This document shows, piece after piece, positions 1 to 11,014 of a DNA stretch of 64,000 nt. Below the pieces are notes generated by a model. It saw only the letters and a program-made list of their open reading frames with translations. It did not search any database and was not told where the DNA came from. The DNA is taken from the NCBI GenBank assembly GCA_000310025.1, contig FN648459.1:59182-123181 (forward strand), in the 5' to 3' direction. Origin of the DNA: Ectocarpus siliculosus (Eukaryota; Sar; Phaeophyceae; Ectocarpales; Ectocarpaceae). Every line of letters begins with the position of its first letter. The first letter of the stretch is position 1. The position numbers were made by a program, and so were the translations under genes.

Positions 1-41
1 TGCGATGCCTCACATACCACAAGTAGTCCTGCCCCGTCAAA

Positions 42-212
42 ATGGTCCCATCCGACTTTCCTCTCGGTCTTGTAAATTTCTCTGCAGAGGGCGTTGCCGG
101 AGCATCGTCCGACACGGAGGGCCGCCTCATGGTCGCAGAGACCCTCCCCCGGGGAGACAGCATCGAGCTGGATGGCGAGGAGCTCGAGGACTTCCTTGCC
201 GACATGAACTGA
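42..212 (+). CDS. C-terminal exon of unknown repeated gene family (copy A, partial)
   Basis: The frame from the ATG at 42 to the TGA at 210-212 gives a short acidic tail ending EELEDFLADMN. It is the counterpart of 22831-23001, the last exon of the plus-strand copy C. The body of this gene would lie left of the window. Five substitutions separate the two copies; four change the residue in this frame and none creates a stop. A second overlapping frame is also open in both copies but reads as Arg/Pro/Gly-rich low complexity. I prefer the acidic frame on composition and GC-rich third positions. The upstream splice acceptor cannot be fixed. Confidence 0.5.
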   Translation: MVPSDFPLGLVNFSAEGVAGASSDTEGRLMVAETLPRGDSIELDGEELEDFLADMN

Positions 213-1677
213 GCTCAGGTTCTCCCACGCCGTCCTCGCCTTTGGCTTTCGGTGGGGATGGACCTGCCTCCCTGGGTCGCCTTTTAGGACGACGAACCTC
301 GCACTTGTTTATTTTTTCTCAAGATTTCTGTCTGCCCTTTACACACGGTCCTGCATATGGAGATTCGCGACACGTGTGACGGGTTAGAATAAGTTGTGTT
401 GGTGTGCTCTTGGCATGATTCGTCCCAAGATGTCCTACTTGGCGTCTTAGGTTCTTTGCGGGGCACGAGCTGTTCGCAAAGTTTAGTTTGGACTTGTTCT
501 GTCGCCCTTTCACATACACAGAGGGGGGCTCCGGAGGTCCACTAGTCTGTAGGCTTGGTAGAGCATTCTATATTGGCTTGCTGTTGCATTGGATTTTTCT
601 GCTGAAATGCGTGAGGATCCGTGGGTCCTTGTGTGGGTAGTATTCGGCTTGTCGCGTATACTCTTTGGGTATCCTGCACTCATGGTGTGCACCACGAGGT
701 TGTTCGTTTATCCTAGTGATAACGGGGGGCGGGTTGCGGTGTGGATGGGGAGCTCATAATCACCGGCTGCTTTGTAGCAAGTGTAGCTCATGTGGGAAAG
801 TTTTTTCCCTCTGTTGTCGTCACAACCTGTGGCAGTGTTTTGGCTCATACGCTTGGGGGGCGGGCGGCTCCTCCTCTTGATTGCATGTTTTGCTCTGACC
901 TTGTCAGATCATGTGTTTACGGGGTTGCATCGTATCTCGGGGCACAAAATGATCCTCGCATAGGATTCGTTGTTGTTGGGATATAAGTTTTTATGGCTGG
1001 GTCTCTCGCTAAGCAGTTAGCGGGCTGAGAGAGGCTTTCTATTTTGGTCTGTCGCGCGTGCGTTTTTTTTTGTGTTTTTTTCCTCAAGGAAGTCTTGTGC
1101 AGGTCAGAGAAATGTGTGCGTTGGCACGGGTGTAGTTGGTGTGGAGAGAACTCACAGCCTGTGTGGCAGGTTGTAGTGTTTGCTGTAGTGCTCCCAGCAC
1201 GCCATGCTTCGTCATTTGTTGTTGGTGACCTCTTGGAATTGGAACCCAGTCCGCGTAGAGCGTCTTTTTGGGGGGGGGTACCAAGTGAGTCTAGCTGATC
1301 TTGTCCAGTGTTGTTGATGGCGATGTATTTTCTCGTCTTCTTTTGTCGCACAGAAGCCCCCGCCCGGTGGGTTTCTTCATGTATTGAATTGAGATTCAAC
1401 ATGTACCGAGCCGGAGTCCGGGCTACAGCTTTGTGGGGCTGCTTGCCCGGACTTGAGGATTGTTTACGATGCTTGAATTCACGAGGAGGAACATGATGAA
1501 TGAACAAACCCCGAATACGAAACAAATCGAGAAACTGAATGCTCATATAGCTAAATGCTCAGTGAAGCCTCGGCTTAACCCTGCGCAGAAGTTATCATTG
1601 CCAGGGCCCCCCCTTGCACGATGCCCCCTTGAGGAACCTCTCGGGTCTGTCCCGAGGGTTGTGATCAATCGACGAGG

Positions 1678-1888
1678 GTAACAGGGTATACCCTGAAATG
1701 TGTTTTTGCCAGGGTGGGACCATAAAATTGGTCCGCCATTCTATGTCACCACCCTGCCAAGGTCGAAGTAGCCCACCCTGCACATGGAGCAAAGTGGTAA
1801 CAGGGTGACCATTAATTTCGTCCGCCATTCTATGCCACCACCCTGCCAAGGTCGAAGTAGCCCACCCTGCACATGGAGCAAAGTGGCT
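1678..1888 (+). repeat. Tandem repeat with internal inverted repeat, copy 1 array
   Basis: About two units of a repeat of roughly 119 bp; the second is shortened. Each unit pairs TGCCAGGGTGG with CCACCCTGCCA some 30 bp later, so it could fold as a hairpin. The matching array at 24504-24857 has three units. No coding potential is seen. Confidence 0.8.
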
Positions 1889-2306
1889 ACGTGAGGAGTA
1901 CCCTTTCCTGCAGGTTGGCTCACTACGTACAGGCCGATTAGGGGGCAGGTTGCCGGTGGCAGCGCAAGGTGTACCCTCTCTTGGAGGTTGGTCCACTGCC
2001 TACGGGCCGGTCGCCTAGATTGGAGCCTTGTGGTAGCGGGTTCAATCCCCCCTGCCAGTTGTGCTTTCAACATATATTTCTCCAACTTTTTCCTTTTTTT
2101 GATGCGGGCATCAAAAATCACTGGAATATTACAACTAGAGTTCTGCTCGTACAGTATCGAATTTCCCCCCGCACGATCAGCGAAGTCCATCATGGAGACG
2201 ATACACAATCCCCACTGAAAACTATCCTCTCCCAACAAAATAAAACCTATTACGTTCTGCCCCCAAAGCCGTATTTCTCGAAGAACATACGACGCCGCCT
2301 TGTCCA

Positions 2307-3045
2307 CAATAAATGAATAATAGAAACGGCGAAGTGGACAAGGGGCAGAAGCCACACAGACCCCAAACGCCGTCGCAAACGCAGTACAGAAAACACTCGA
2401 CTCGCATCCCCCGCCGCCGAGAGCAACACATCAAAGCATTGTACGACTCTAAAGAAAAAAGCAAGACGCGATAGCAATGACAGGAGTACTGCCGAGACTG
2501 CAAGTATAACGTATCTACGCTCCGAGCAACACATAAAAAACGCCCCAACCCCCCTGCCAGGGTTCGAATGCATATGAAAACACAATAAAAACGGCGAAGA
2601 AAACAAGAAGCAAAGGCCACACAGATCTCAAACGCCGTCGCAAACACAGTGAAGAAACACAAGATTCGCATCCCGCGCCAGCGAGGGCGACATATATCAC
2701 AGCATTGTGTGATTCAAAATAAAATATGAAGACATCATCACTAACGGGGGTACTGCGGAGACTGCGGTAAGAGACGTATGTATGATGTACGCTCCGAGGA
2801 CCACATCAAAAAATAACCCCCCACCACAACTATTGAGTACACCCCTCCTCCCCCAGGTAGGGTTCGTATGAATAAACAACAGAAACGGCGAGGAAGACAA
2901 GAGGCAGAGGCCACAGATCCCAAACGCCGTCGCACATGCATTAAGGAAACACGACTCTCACCCCGCGCCAGCGAGAGCGACAAACCTATCACGGCATTGT
3001 GTGATTCAAATGAAAAATATGTGGCGAAGGGGAGTCAAACATTTA
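2307..3045 (+). repeat. Three diverged tandem units of about 265-295 bp
   Basis: The words AACGGCGAAG, CAAACGCCGTCGCA and ACTGC(G/C)GAGACTGC recur at similar spacing. Units start near 2307, 2567 and 2860, and the third is truncated. Minus-strand open frames run through the units and look alike because the units are repeats, not because they are genes. I see no gene here. Confidence 0.7.
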
Positions 3046-3569
3046 TCTGCCTCCTCCTTCAACGCTTCGTGCAGTTGTACACGTAATGAGGACCCGGGCC
3101 ACGCGTTGCACGATGAAGCAGCGGAGACCCCGGCGACTGGACCTGGAGGTTAACGACCAGCAGCGAAATTTGATTCAAGTGTCAGGCAAAGGCGGGTAGT
3201 GGAAAACGACGGAGACCATCTACGTAAGTCTGTAGAACTAAAGGGGGGCAAGCTAGACTTGTGTAAACAAAAACTAGGAGTTCCAGCGGCGAACAGGCAC
3301 CCTGTAATGGGGGAGAGAATGTCGAGAGGGGCACCCCGGGCAAGACAAACAGTCCGGAAAAACACACGCAAGCACCCAACATCATCGCAGGCAGAGGGAG
3401 GAAGAGGGGCGCGATTCAAAGAAGGGACGACACATACAACAGGCCGAAACACACCTTGCCACACGGTTTAGAGTTCCACCGAGGCTTCGGAATCCGCGTC
3501 GTCACCGCTGCTACCCCTGTTCTGGCCCGGAGATGAAGAACCATCCCCGTCTCCGTCTTTGTCGGTCCC

Positions 3570-3870
3570 TCAACCCCCGCCTTCATCCCCGCCTCCGCCC
3601 CCGTTCTCCTGAGACCCTCCGCCCCCGTGCTCCTGGGACCCTCCGCCCCCGTTTTCCTGGGACCCTCCGCCCCCGTTTTCCTGAGACCCGCCGCCCCCGT
3701 TTTCCTGGGACCCTCCGTCCTCTCCCAAGGCGGACCCTCCGCCTTCTCCATTGTCCTCGAATAGGTATGGCTTGAGGAAGCGCCTCGCATCCTCCGCACT
3801 TCGAATGCTGTCGGGCTCCTGGATGTCGCCGAGGTATTCCTCACCGAACTCCATGAACTTGTCCCAGAAG
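3570..3870 (-). CDS. Copy B last exon: conserved helix plus acidic SQENGGGG repeats
   Basis: After acceptor TTATTTCAG the frame reads FWDKFMEFGEEYLGDI, then RSAEDARRFLKPYLFED, then an acidic Gly-rich tail to the TGA at 3570. FWDKFMEF and FLKPY align with copy C exon 6 (FYLASMWGQ and FLCPY). The tail has five 24-bp units encoding SQENGGGG with small changes. Antisense Pro/Arg frames over the repeats are shadows. Confidence 0.6.
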
Positions 3871-6800
3871 CTGAAATAAGAAACAAAGATTACACCGGCA
3901 GTTTATGAACGTGCAGGAGGTCCATGTTTCAAAAATCTTCCGTCAACCAAATGCGTCTCGACCCATGCCTAGGAGCGGTGACAGGGCATGCTGAACCTGC
4001 GGCGAAATAGTGAACACTTGAGCGGGAGACAAGCCAGGGAAAAACAACTAACGGTAAAAACTTTGGGGCAGACCTTGCAGGACCGCTTTTGTGCCAGACA
4101 AATAAACTTACGAACGCCGCAGGAGACAGGGTTGGGTTGAAGAATACGCCAGTGTCACAGAGCTTGCAGTCAACATATCGAAACAATACCAGCATACGTT
4201 TCGCGGATGATGTGGTACTTTTCGCCGCCGCTGTGCTTTCCACCAAAGGCCTTCTCCAGGAATTCTTTGACCACGGGGAAGGTGCGGTACTTGTCGGGGT
4301 CGCTCTTGTTTGACGTTTTGTGGCCTGGCGTTACCCTCCTCGCGTTGATTACGTCCCTCGAGACGAACAGCTCCATCTCCTGCAGAGCTACCTCCATAGT
4401 CGGCTGCAGAATCTTCGAAAGACGATCAGTCCATGTCGCCGCGTTTGGGGGGGTGGGGGTCGTGGTGCTTAGCGGGAAGTAGGCTAGATTGTTGGATGCA
4501 CCAGAGTATATTTAGGAGTTGGTGAGCTGGAAATGTGCAGGGAAACAAAAAGGGGCGGAGCGAACATGGACAGCAGCAGCTATCACGACGTGAAGGCACA
4601 CGCGGGTATTAGACCAAATGCGCCAAATACCACGGGGACTAGCTTAAGGGTAAATATAGTGGTACAATAGCGCGAAAGGGCGGAAAGCAAAACGGTTCAT
4701 TACTATTGAAATAGTGATGCACATCGTGAGCAGCTTCGCAATGACACTTTGGATTGCTGCACTCCTGGCCCGCTCGATAAGCTCTTCCAATAAGGACACA
4801 GTCACAACCCAACAGAGGTCGTGTGCATCGACCAACGTCTACATCGGTCTACACATACGTCGCCAGGAATAGTTGCATGCGCTCGACAGCAGGTGCTGGG
4901 TCAGACCTTTTGTCTTTTTGAAAGGGGCGTGAGGGGGGCACGAGATCAAGTTACAACCCTCATTGGTCCGGCGAGCCCGGCGTGACCCGTCCCGGCGTTG
5001 TAGGGATGCGAGGTCAACTACGGCATGCACGGCTGTGAGCCCCCCCCTATATATTCAATACATGGGGCACCGTGGTTTCATAAACCAGATCGTTCGTAAT
5101 CCTAGTGTCATAAGTCTGAGAACCGGGGCAGACAGTACCTGGTTCCTCCATGGTGCGGAGCGAGGGCAACTGTACACCTCGTAGAAGGACATCGTCATGG
5201 TCTCGTCCTTCGCTACGGGGACGCCGTGTCTTGCGGGGCTTCGGCCCTTTGAGAACATGGCGGTACCGAGGCCGCGCATGGCGGCGTCCGGCTGTAGAGA
5301 TACAGGGGGCGGAAGACGGGAAGTCAAAAGGTGGTGAGAGGCAACAGATTAAGTGGTCGCGAAAGGGGGTAGGTGGGGGGGGGTCCACGGTAAGGTCGAA
5401 GCCGGGTGTAGGATATGCCGTAGTCGCCCGTGTCGTGCACACGGGGAGGAGATGACCGTTGCGTTTCAAATGACCTCCTCCGAAGGGCAGGAGGGAGAGT
5501 CATTTTGTCTGTGACATACCTCCAAGGTTCTAACTGCTCTACTTTTCGTGAACACGCTCTCCGCCGGGGCTAAGACGAGTTACCGTGGGGTGGGTATGAC
5601 ACCGACAACTACATTACGACATCAGGCCCGACGAGACGGCGCAAAAACAAAAAACAAAAGCCACGACACTAAACCTCCGCGTAACGAGACAAACCACCCT
5701 AGGTTTTGGGCATTCTCAAGTTTGTCGCTCCGCATCCTCAAATGGATCGGGCAACCTTAGTTCCTCGACGCTGGTTGAACGCGCTGTTCTCGTTGTACAC
5801 GCAAGTTTCAAAGGGAAAACTGCGCGAACTGCATCATGCGCCCCACCTGCTGTTCCATCTGAGTAGTCATCGTGTCCACGATGAAGGCTGACGTGAGCTC
5901 ACGTGCTGGCGAGCCATCATCCTCCGTGTACTCGTGGGTGACCTTCTTCAGCATGGCCAACATGCTGGTGCGGAGCGCGGCCCGTGTTACGCGCCACGTG
6001 GTCGACTTCATGGGCGCGATGAGACGGCGACCTCCTCTGGAATCGAGGTGTCCGATCCGATACCGGAGGGGTCGGTCAGAGTGCAAGGGGGGTGGGTGGA
6101 GTTGGTGAGCGCAGTTGAAAGCGAAAGGTCTGCTGCAGGAGGCGGTATGCTGTACGAGTCGGAGACATGGCACCGAAATACGAAAAAAAACAAGAACGGC
6201 ATGATTTAGTGGTGTCTCCGCTGTGCGATGCTAGCGAGCCCCCTTTTCAGATGGTGACAGTCTCAGTGGAACGCCACTCATTCATGTACGTATGCACGGT
6301 CGGCGCGGTTCGTGCGGGGTTCGCTGGTATTTTCATCTAGTGGTTGCCAACCGTACCGTACACGACCCAAGTACACAACGTACGAGCGATACCTACCCCC
6401 ACCGTCGGTGACGCAATCTAATGCACTGCTATTAATTGGCAAAGCAAGCCCGAAACGACGGCAGGAGACAGCCTGATACCGTATTTACCATTACCAAGGA
6501 TGGAAATTTGACTCTGTCGTCCTTGCCATGCCATAGCCACTTCTTGCAGTAAAACCCAGGACCACTCGCTGCATACAAGCTGGTACTAAGGGGCCTACGT
6601 AACCTATAGGGAACACCGCACGTCGCCTGCTTGCATCAACATTAACACCAAAACTCCGTCCGGAACATGGCACCAGGGAGCGACAAATGGCACGGAGGAA
6701 ATTACGTTAAACAACACGGGCGAGGTTGACCAGGTGAAGCTTGACTAAAAAGCGCAGGGCCGAAATCATGGCGGAGAATCGGAACTTACTCGAGAGCTCG

Positions 6801-9800
6801 GTCTGGGTGATGGGTCGTTCCGGGTCCCATTCACCCCACAAGTTTCCAACTATCTTCAGCAGGCTGTGTTCCCTGCAGTCGATAGTCGTCAGGCAGATGC
6901 CCTTGAAGTACGCCATGAACGGCAAAATGAGGTGGAACGCGGCGCTTTTAAACGCCGTCTTCTTGTTCTCTGGTTCAGCATTAGCCTTACCAAAATCCGA
7001 CTGGGAAGCGAACTGAAGCGAAAACATGCAAAAGCGGCGGGGCGTGAGGTGGGTGCACTGGCTTAGTAGTCAATGGAAGTGACATTGCTGAAAGAAGTTC
7101 ACATCCGGACCACGGGAGTGCGCGAGCAAAATACAAGAGATACGTGAGCTCAGTACATCGAAAAAGCACGTGCGTGTGCGTAGTTTTGAATATTTCCGGG
7201 TGGGGGCCGGGGGGGGGGGGCATATTGAATGGCCATCCCGGGTTTTTATGCCGATGCATTATGACTGGGACGGGGACATGAAACAGAGTTCCCTGGATGC
7301 ATGCCGAGGCATTTTCGCTGAGGCTGTAAGATACTTCTGTGTGTGTGCATGTCATCCGGGCTTGGGGAACCCCGAGAGGTGGCGGGCAAACCCCGCGACC
7401 CCTAACCTTGCCTTCGGAAGCTTTTCATGCGCACCCCGAATATCCTTGTGGATCAGCCTTTAGGCGTGGTGCACGCTTGTGTTCGTTGTACAATACAAGC
7501 TCTTGGTCGCCGGTAACTAAAAAAAAACTGTCAAATATTTCGCCGACAAACGTAAATCGAACGCGCAAGGATCACAAACTTCCAACCCGAGTGGCTTGTG
7601 TGTAAACGGCGATTCGATATAAGGTTTCGAAAAAAAATGCCGGCGCCCACGTGCGGGTGGCTTTCGTATCCGACATCTACGTTCGAGAACACCCTCGCCC
7701 GACCACTTAGAGATATACACGTCAGGACCGCAAATTGATTGTGGCTCGTTCCTCCGTCAAACGCTTCGGATTGGTTGAAAGCCTTGACGTGTTGTCTCTC
7801 ACCATCAGGCCTTCATCTTTGGCCAGGCGGCAAAGCACTGTCGAACGTAGCGCCGGGCACCACTCCATGACGTGCATGGCGTCTAACATGGCGTCGGCGG
7901 CCTCAGGGATAGAAGAGGCAACTGCTTGCTTCGACGTCGCCTTCCGCAATTTCGACTACAAGCAGACACATCAGGGCAGGCACGTGGATGTTAGATCGTG
8001 TGCTGTGGATGAAGGGAGGGAGGCCGTGTGACCTGCGTCACACGCACGAAGTAAAACGCGGAGTCTGCTAGTTTCATATTATAGGCCATACCTTTCCCGT
8101 CCAGCTCGAAGGGGGGGGGGGCGAGAGACATAAAGCGGTCTCAAGTGTCGCAGGGGTGGAGGAGGGAACGTGCCGTAAAAAAGCCTTCTGTGTACCAGAA
8201 GGATAAAGAGAAACCCTCGTAGTAGGCAGTCAGTGCCAGGTCATGGGTCATCAATAAATCGTGTCCGATCACTGGGCAGAGTCTGTACAGTCCTGACTTG
8301 GCTCCAGTGTGGAAAGTGTTGCTGAAGCCAGTCAGCCAGATTTTAGCAGTACTACTGCTGCATGCTATGTGTACGAAGTATGCACAGGAGCAGTTTTACG
8401 AATAAAGGGACCCGCGGCTTTCGGATCTGTGTACAACAAGTCAGAGGGCCCCAGGAGAGGCCCACAACACACTGGTATTTCACAGCAGTACCGACACAGC
8501 GTATCGCCTCCACAAACATGCTATGCACATTAGGCAAAGGTTTCCGACATACATTTCCCGCAACGAGCATGGTGACGACCACGGCGCGGCACACAGCAAT
8601 TTGAGAGCCGTGTCCCCAGAGAGTATCCATTTGGGCTTACATCAGTACTGTGGAAGCCAGGATATTCGTTTCTTCATAAATTCGTATCTTCTTATAACTT
8701 ACACACACATACGAAGGGCGTAAAGAACCTTCGACAGACGATAACTCATCGCTCTGCTTTTGGATCATTTACTCCGTATGTTCTTTGCTCCGACAGGAGT
8801 CGTGGTGGATCTTTATGGTTGGTACCGAGAGCCAAGAAGGGTCTCGGCCAACGCCTACTCGCAACCTTACCCTAGCCTTGACCGAGCACGCTCGGTCACC
8901 GCTTGACATTCCTCGTCACATCTCAACAGAGGAAACTAGGCTGCCTCCGGTGGTAGGCATATTCCACCTCGCCATACTGGGAACTCAGCTCACACAGAGT
9001 TGAGGGTATTTACCTCAGCTCACACGGTATTCATAGTAATATGCATACGAGGGAGAAGATAAAAGGATGACACGAGGTGGAAACGTCGTCGAGGCGAAAG
9101 GGCGAAAGGCCGGCTGCTTGAAGGTCATAGCCCACGCAGAAGAGCAACAGGAACGAGGCTCTTGAGAATGCGTTGTAGGTGTAGTCTAGAATGGAATGAG
9201 TGGCTGATACGCCATGCAACAGCAAACCAACAACCAGGTACTTGTAGGTTGTGCACTGCTACATAGGGTCGAAGTGGTCCTGTTGATCTCGTGAGGACTG
9301 GAGTGTCACGGAGCAGAGGCTTGTGCGGTAAGAAATACGGAGAGGAGATAGTGTCGGCGACTAAAATGTAGAGCCGTGCTTGCACCTCCCCCCCCCCCCC
9401 CCCCCGCGCGCGTGCCAACGCCGGCAAACAGGGGACAACAAAGCAAACGGGTGTCACAGCACACGAATCAAAATTCTAAAATTCTCCGGGATGTTGTACG
9501 TAGACTTGAGCTATTGACTTCTACTGCTACAAGCGCCGCTACATTGGAATTTGAATAGGTTGCTTTTACGAAGATGTAGTCTCTCGAATTGGTTTCCAAC
9601 AAGGGTTGTGTGGACAGGAGGCGCAGATGCTAGCGGTTGAGATCGGAGAAGGAACGCGGGAAAGGCCGGCAGTCGCACATCATGCTACATGCATAGGGGG
9701 ATCGGTGGGACATAGCAGCAGGAGAACGTCGGGGTTTTAGACTTCAGCCCTGGCTTATGAACAGTTCAGCGTGTGGCCTGCAGCGAGCCACACACGCTAC

Positions 9801-10142
9801 TGGGACAAGAGCACGACATGCACTTGACTAGAACTATTGTACAGTAATCGGAGACTATGTGCGAGATGTGTGCTCTAACGCCCGAGTTCTCACCTCCACT
9901 AGATCCGCGACGGCCTGTCGGGGGTCGACGTTCTCGTCCTCCTCTTCCGTGTCGAAGACGGCCGCACGCCGGGATCTGTTCTTACCGATGCCGGACCCGT
10001 TGGTGTGGCGGCGCTTGTTGCTGGAAGAACCTCTCGAGTCGCCGCTGGAGGACGACCCTCCCCCAGAAGAAGAGCTGTTGCGGGCGGGCCTCCTTTGCGA
10101 GTTGGACGACGACGGAGCGAGACGGTGCTGGTTCTGGGACAT
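3570..10142 (-). CDS. Unknown multi-exon protein, best preserved member of a repeated family (copy B)
   Basis: At least seven exons read from 10142 down to 3570 and would encode roughly 480 residues. Exons: 10142-9894, 7955-7803, 7012-6790, 6034-5847, 5291-5178, 4403-4112, 3870-3570. The first four junctions keep frame with GT-AG sites (donors GTGAGA, GTGAGA, GTAAGT, GTGGGG). The N-terminus is a Ser/Gly/Arg-rich stretch followed by an acidic patch (DTEEEDENVDPRQ). The middle is predicted helical and rich in Leu, Met, Lys and Glu. The C-terminus is acidic with SQENGGGG repeats. I recognise no known domain. Exon-by-exon similarity to the plus-strand copy at 18498-23001 shows it is a family. The sixth exon changes frame internally and its join to the last exon is off by one, so this copy may also be decaying or have a missed micro-intron. 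The introns (about 250 to 1940 bp) contain nothing I can name. Confidence 0.6.
3586..3720 (-). repeat. Coding minisatellite, 24-bp unit
   Basis: Five near-identical 24-bp units on the minus strand inside the last exon of copy B, each encoding SQENGGGG or SQEHGGGG. The unit length is a multiple of three, so copy changes keep the frame. Confidence 0.85.
4112..4403 (-). CDS. Copy B exon 6 (frame changes inside)
   Basis: From acceptor ATTCTGCAG (or TCGAAG a few codons earlier) the frame gives PTMEVALQEMELFVSRDVI, then DKYRTFPVVKEFLEKAF and a Gly/Lys turn. It matches copy C exon 5 (PMLLHAVRDMEFLRVSEI). That frame stops near 4176. The next frame, DCKLCDTGVFFNPTLSPAAF, runs to a good donor GTAAGTTT at 4111 and matches the start of copy C exon 6. 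One exon with a frameshift is the simplest reading; a 27-nt intron is too short to be credible. Confidence 0.5.
5178..5291 (-). CDS. Copy B exon 5
   Basis: Exactly 38 codons between acceptor CTCTACAG and donor GTGTAC. It contains AAMRGLGTAMFSKGRSPARHG and ends MTMSFYE. The equivalent exon of copy C (21692-21804) is 113 nt instead of 114 and is frameshifted, which makes this pair the clearest sign that B is the older intact form. Confidence 0.65.
5847..6034 (-). CDS. Copy B exon 4
   Basis: A 188-nt exon that completes the split codon of exon 3 and ends in phase 0 at donor GTGGGG. It starts with basic residues (RGRRLIAPMK) and continues with STTWRVTRAALRTSMLAML and an acidic turn (EYTEDDGSP). 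It corresponds to copy C exon 3 (TTTARV, then a helix of similar length). Confidence 0.6.
6790..7012 (-). CDS. Copy B exon 3
   Basis: A 223-nt exon with acceptor CGCTTCAG (an in-frame alternative acceptor lies 12 nt further) and donor GTAAGTT. It contains ENKKTAFKSAAFHLILPF and a second helical part around LLKIVGNLWGEWDP. One nucleotide is left over, matched by the next exon. Weakly similar to copy C exon 2 (DEKKAFSGG region). Confidence 0.6.
7803..7955 (-). CDS. Copy B exon 2
   Basis: An exact 51-codon exon between acceptor CTTGTAG and donor GTGAGA, phase 0 at both ends. It begins SKLRKATSKQ and contains EAADAMLDAMHVMEW followed by a Cys/Arg/Leu-rich helix-like end. The second half resembles the C-terminal end of exon 1 of copy C (TAHVNVVARLGLLARLL). 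No domain recognised. Confidence 0.6.
9894..10142 (-). CDS. Copy B exon 1: low-complexity N-terminus
   Basis: From the ATG at 10142 this gives 83 codons: Ser/Gly/Arg-rich, with a basic cluster (NKRRH, KNRSRR) and then acidic DTEEEDENVDPRQ, ending ADLVE before a GTGAGA donor. The frame is open upstream to another Met at 10286, but the inner ATG follows a C-rich leader and starts the more protein-like part. The basic cluster could be a nuclear localisation signal (inference). Phase 0 at the end. Confidence 0.6.
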
Positions 10143-10633
10143 GGTGAAGGTGAAAAGGAAGAAAAGACGGGACAGAGGATGGAATAAGTTGTGGTTGCAT
10201 GTGGCGCTAGCGCGTGGCGCGGAGAACTCCCGCAGAAGGCGTTCATCAGGGGAACGAAGGTTGATGAAACGCCCCCCTTTGTCCACCTATCCCTCCACGC
10301 GTCGCCCCTCTCCTGTCGCCAAAGATCGAGCGAGGCCTGCCCACGCGGAGGTCGCTCGCGAGCCACGCCCTTTCAGCAGCCAGTCAACACCAGAAGGGGG
10401 GTGAAGCACGTCCCCCCCCCCCCCCCCTGAAGAATGCGGCCCTGAGCCCCCCTCGAGTGCCCAGGTGCGTCGGCGTGGTGCGTGTCATCAGCGCGTCAGC
10501 GCAAGAGGGCGGCGTGAGTGGAAGATCCGGTGATGCCTCCGAAGTTGGATTTTTGTGTTGGTGGCGGGTTTGTTTGCACCGGCTGCGCTAAAAGATTTAC
10601 TCGCCAGCGAGACTGAACGAGGCACATAGGCAA

Positions 10634-10870
10634 GTGTTCAGCTTCCCACCACACCCGCCGTCGCCTTTCCCAAACGATGTGAATGAGACTTCTGATTCGG
10701 TAGACGGAGGTGGACAAGATGGATCCGATACCTGGGACGGCCTGTTCGGCGGAGACAGTGGAGACGGGCCAGTTTTTCGAGATGAAGATGATGCAGGCAT
10801 CGGAAAGATCTTGATTGACGCATTCACCATCACGCCATCACTTTTTTGTTTTTTCGACACACTCCCGCAG
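10634..10870 (+). other. Acidic open frame, possible orphan exon
   Basis: A plus-strand frame rich in Asp, Gly and Ser (GGGQDGSDTWDGLFGGDSG, then FRDEDDAGIGK) just upstream of copy B. Its composition resembles the acidic tails of the unknown family, but no other exon on this strand joins it. The remaining sequence from 10143 to 11014 shows nothing else. Confidence 0.25.
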
Positions 10871-11014
10871 TCGAGATCAACATACACAACGGATACGTAC
10901 AACCACAAGCAGTTTTTTTACAGTGAAAACTTCGCAGTTCATAGCGCTCATGCACGTGCCCAGCCTGCCGGCCTGTGCTGCTATTTCATGGGTGCCCCGA
11001 TAAGAGCATACAGC

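Larger units (their letters stand above)
1..1888 (+). repeat. Large duplicated segment, copy 1 (cut by window edge)
   Basis: This stretch aligns almost base for base with 22791-24857, with scattered substitutions and small indels. It holds the last coding exon of the unknown family (42-212), then about 1.45 kb without a convincing gene, then a short tandem array. The 209-codon minus-strand frame inside it (1546-917) is broken by indels in the other copy, so it is not coding. Similarity stops near 1888 and 24857, just after the tandem array. The left boundary lies outside the window. Confidence 0.9.

Noticed and set aside
42-379. 124- and 134-codon Arg/Pro/Gly-rich frames in both copies of the duplicated tail
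   Set aside because: They overlap the acidic tail exon, run into non-coding sequence and lack any motif; kept only as an alternative frame.
917-1546. 209-codon minus-strand open frame in the duplicated segment
   Set aside because: The near-identical copy at 23.7-24.4 kb has indels that break the frame, and the composition is not protein-like.
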